A DNA stretch of 64,000 nt, from positions 5,115,501 through 5,179,500 of the forward strand of contig LR746269.1 of the NCBI GenBank assembly GCA_902729315.2, written 5' to 3'. Each line of letters starts with the position of its first letter. Position 1 is the stretch's first letter. The translations under genes were made by a program, and so were the position numbers. The notes under the pieces were generated by a model. The model saw nothing but the letters and a program-made list of their open reading frames with translations. It did not search any database and was not told where the DNA came from. Shown piece after piece: positions 60,846-64,000 of the stretch. Source of the stretch: Spirodela intermedia. Its lineage: Eukaryota; Streptophyta; Magnoliopsida; Alismatales; Araceae.

Positions 60846-61728
60846 CCTGCGCAAGAACCCTCGCCGGAACCCTACCTTGCTCGGGGAATGCAAGAACGTC
60901 GCTAGGGCTACAACTCACCGAGGAATTCACCGTCGGAGTTCTTCTCCGAGATCGGAGGAGACAGTAGCCCCCGCCGAGTTGCCGGATGAAGAATCGGCAC
61001 CGGTGCCGGAGATGGCCGTGGGGAGAGCGACCGGAGATCCCTACATTTTCCGCCGGTGGCGGGCGGAGGAATTTTTCCGGCGGCGGCGAGAATCCCCGCC
61101 CTGCTGCGGATCAGGGGAAACTTTCTAACCTTTCCCCCCCCGTGAGGAGACCGTCCACTATTTACCCTTTCTCTTACAGCTAATAACAATTAAGCCACAG
61201 AGTGAGGAACATCGTTTGTTGACGTGTTCATGCGGCTTAGTGCACCGGGCGGACTACATCCGGTCGATCTGGACCGTCCGTTCATGCCTGAATAGCTGTC
61301 GCGGCTCCGCCGGCCGGGAGAGGAGAGAAGCTCCTGTGGAGGGCTCCGGCGGACAAGCGGGAAGGAGATCCAGTTCAAAAAAAGCCCTCCTTCCGATGAA
61401 TCAATCTCATCGCCGCCGGAAACTTCGTTTGGTTCTTCCCATTTTGATAATAAGCTCCGTAGTCACCCTCCTCCCTGACCCACAATTTTGAGAAAAAAAG
61501 CTTCGGGGGCTCCTCTGGTTTTCCTCCGGGGAGATGCCCCCCTCTGGCTCCGGCGAGGTCCTCATTTTCCACGAGCGCCCATTGATTTAGATTTGTAGGG
61601 GATGAAAAACCACTAGTCCGGTTGCCCAGGTTTAGGGTTAGCGTTTGGGTAAGGGTTGTTCTGGACGAGGGGACTCCGCCTCCCTCCCTCTTTCCGTGGG
61701 ATTTGATTCTTTCTTGTTGCCGGAAGAT
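60846..61728. promoter_or_regulatory. shared intergenic promoter region, unknown-function gene / NSE4
   Basis: 883 bp between two divergent start codons. GC-rich with CCGCCGG words on the left side. A telo-box-like GGTTTAGGGTTAG lies at 61629-61641, about 90 bp before the NSE4 ATG; this motif is common in promoters of cell-cycle and translation genes. No clear TATA box on either side. Confidence 0.5.
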
Positions 61729-62972
61729 ATGGCAAAACGCTTGAAGAAGGAGCCCGACCGTGGAGCGCCGGAGGAGGGGAGCAGCCAGGGAGGCGGCGCG
61801 TCCGCTTCTGAGGAAACCAGGGAAGAAACCCTAGAGCGGCGAATTCTGCGATCCCGTTATCTTGCGGTGAAGAATCAGCTCGTCGGTATGGATCCCTCTC
61901 CTTCTTCTTTCTCTCCTCTTCTGCATCAAAGAATATGGCTTTTCGTTTCTGGGTAGGAATCTTTCTTGCCCGCGGTGGCATTTCGACTGTAGCTAATTTC
62001 CCCAATTGGGTGGCTTTCTTCTGTTCACAGATGGAAGGGAGGATCTATCTAGAGTGGATTCCGACCGGTTTAGATCGATCATCACGGAAGTAGAGGCTCT
62101 GCATCAGCAAGGTAATTCAGGCCATACTTTCTCTACCCCCCCTCCCCTCCCCCATGCCACGGAACTCTACAGGGCTGGGTATTGAAATCTCTGGTGGGAT
62201 TTCTGTTGCAGTGAAGAAACCTAGAGAACAGATTGCCGATGCAGAGGCTCTGCTGAACATCACCAGCACCTTGGTGACCACCATCAGGTCCCATGGCAAC
62301 GATGGGTTGACCCCATCAGATTTCGTCAGGGCCATGCTGAGAAAGTTTGGTCAACAGGGTGGAACGGGCAGTGAGGGCGCTTGCAGCCATGCCTTTTGGA
62401 AGGATGTGGGTTCAGCTGTTGCTCATGTGTTCATGAGGCCTCCCGGTTGCTGCACAATGTAAGTTGCCTTCAATGTTTAATGATAGAGGGCTGAGAACTA
62501 TACTTGTATAATATTTTTCATGCAATGTTTTAGAAAAAAAATTCCTCATGTCGAGGTTTCACTGGGGTATATAATGATGATTTTTAATCCGATCAGGGGG
62601 ATGATGTTTGATCAAATGCCTTAAAGAAAATATTTGCGTAGGCTGGTTCTTAATAAAATTGTTCTATAATTTTCTACCCACCGGGTATGCTTGAAGTGTG
62701 ATTACTGATAAATTATATTGATTGCGTAACTTTAAATGAACAAATATAAATTATATTCAAGCTACTCCAGGCAAATTAGAATTTTTTTTTTGAATTTTTG
62801 TTTAGAAACGTTTCCAAAGTTTCCACATTCATACAAATGAGATATTATTTTACTCGTTTTAGTTCCTCCTGTTGAAAGTTTATCTCCATTGGTGAACCCT
62901 TCTCAGGAGGTGCTCAAGATCTGTTAGAAACCCTTATTTGCCGAACATCTATTCACTCAAAAGCCGAGAGAG

Positions 62973-63021
<49 letters not shown>

Positions 63022-63597
63022 CCTTGTAGACTTGAGACATCAAGATCGTTTACTTATTTTTGATCTGATTCTTCAGTTCTAGGCAATAACAACATATCAA
63101 ACCCCTTGATGGATCGCCGACCTGACCTATTTTTGACACTGTCCACACCAGGCTTGGCCCCATGAGCACCGAGCCAAAGCAACGTAAGCCTCATGCCCAG
63201 AGGAAGCAGACCAGACCAGCCGACACCACCCGACCTGAAGAGGTATCTCTCGTGAAAATTCTGCCCAGATGCTGGGTCTTGATGTTCTTTCGAATTATAT
63301 TGAATTCTGTTGAGGTGATCTTCAATGGTGGTCTCCTCTGTGTGTGAAGCTGGAAGGATCGGAGCTGGAGGGGGAGCAGAGAACGGACACTGATAAGAAC
63401 ATGTTGACCATGTTCGACATCCTGAGGAGGCGGCGGCGGGTGGGGCTCGAAAGCCTCCTACTGAACCGGGCTTCCTTTGCGCAGACCGTGGAGAACCTCT
63501 TCGCCCTCTCGTTCCTGGTAAAGGATGGTCGGGCCGAGATAACAGTGGACGACAATGGTCACCACCTCGTCAGTGAGTTGACTCACTTCCCCCCTCC

Positions 63598-63649
<52 letters not shown>

Positions 63650-64000
63650 CTCTTGTGGGTTTTGATGGGTTTTAGTGGGTGCTGATCAGTCCGCTGAATT
63701 TCTGCCCTCTCAGTGCCGAGAAATGCCCCGGTGGCGGTGGCGGTGGCTGCTGGTGAGGTCTCGTACAGCCACTTCGTCTTCAGATTTGACTTCAAGGACT
63801 GGAAGGTAAGATAAGCCCATATCAGGGACTAGCAGCCGAGGAGATAATTGGGCCTCTGTGTTCTCTCCTGGCTGATCGATTGCTGCACTTCTCGTGTAGC
63901 TGATGCAGGAGAGAGTGGCGCCAGGAGAGGAGCTGATGCCGGACAGGGGCGACCTCGGCACGAGCTGCAGCCCCTCTGGGCTGGAAGAACGGCCGCCCTG
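61729..64000 (+). CDS. NSE4: NSE4, kleisin subunit of the SMC5/6 complex, partial (3' end off right edge)
   Basis: Exons 61729-61885, 62031-62111, 62212-62458, 63152-63242, 63350-63572, 63714-63805 and 63900-64000 (cut). Phases agree throughout. The start MAKRLKKEP follows an in-frame stretch lacking another ATG. The Nse4 signatures are in order: [64 protein letters not shown], then the C-terminal domain [31 protein letters not shown] and [13 protein letters not shown]. In the family the N-terminal part binds the SMC6 neck and the C-terminal winged-helix part binds SMC5, closing the ring used in DNA repair and replication-fork stability. Only the acidic tail should be missing. Introns 3 and 5 carry GA runs. 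Confidence 0.95.
62976..63017. repeat. (GA)n microsatellite in NSE4 intron 3
   Basis: GA run of about 40 bases in the 693-bp intron between exons 3 and 4. Confidence 0.95.
63599..63644. repeat. (GA)n microsatellite in NSE4 intron 5
   Basis: GA run of about 44 bases starting 27 bases after the exon 5 donor. Confidence 0.95.

Overview
The window is plant nuclear DNA, most likely from a monocot. The genes have many short GT-AG introns, the lipoxygenase and NSE4 exons are rich in G/C at third codon positions, CT/GA microsatellites are common in introns and UTRs, and a block of degenerate plant LTR retrotransposons separates two gene islands. I cannot name the species.

Layout. 1-3.7 kb: 5' two thirds of a C53 (CDK5RAP3-like, UFMylation/ER-phagy) gene on the minus strand, cut by the left edge. 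3.7-23.1 kb: a large inverted duplication. Its left arm (about 3.62-10.77 kb) carries the C53 first exon and promoter plus an intact 9-exon chloroplast-type 13-lipoxygenase (LOX-1, minus, 904 aa). Its right arm (about 15.36-23.1 kb) carries a second intact lipoxygenase (LOX-2, plus, 906 aa) and a decayed C53 first exon. The two lipoxygenases are divergently transcribed. The spacer (10.8-15.4 kb) holds a third C53 first-exon/promoter relic, a copia-type LTR with its primer-binding site, and AT-rich repeat DNA. 23.1-48.6 kb: AT-rich transposon graveyard with a Ty1/copia end, two minus-strand Ty3/gypsy relics with primer-binding sites, plus-strand gypsy fragments, and seven copies of a ~1.65-kb repeat ('R', probably solo LTRs), three of them in tandem inside a gypsy reverse transcriptase. 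48.7-64 kb: second gene island with an EMSY-like (ENT + Tudor/Agenet-like) gene (plus), a SANT/Myb-bromodomain gene (minus), an intronless conserved plant gene of unknown function (minus) and the 5' part of NSE4, the SMC5/6 kleisin (plus, cut by the right edge).

How the genes relate. The two lipoxygenases should make 13-hydroperoxides of plastid fatty acids, the entry to jasmonate and green-leaf volatiles. They differ strongly in exon 1 (transit peptide and start of the PLAT domain), yet exons 3-8 and introns 3-6 are almost identical, which points to gene conversion between the arms. The right-hand island holds three chromatin-associated genes (EMSY-like, SANT-bromodomain, NSE4), with no sign of co-regulation beyond closely spaced promoters.

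All exon boundaries were set by hand from reading frame, GT/AG sites, phase and family resemblance. No alignment or database search was run.
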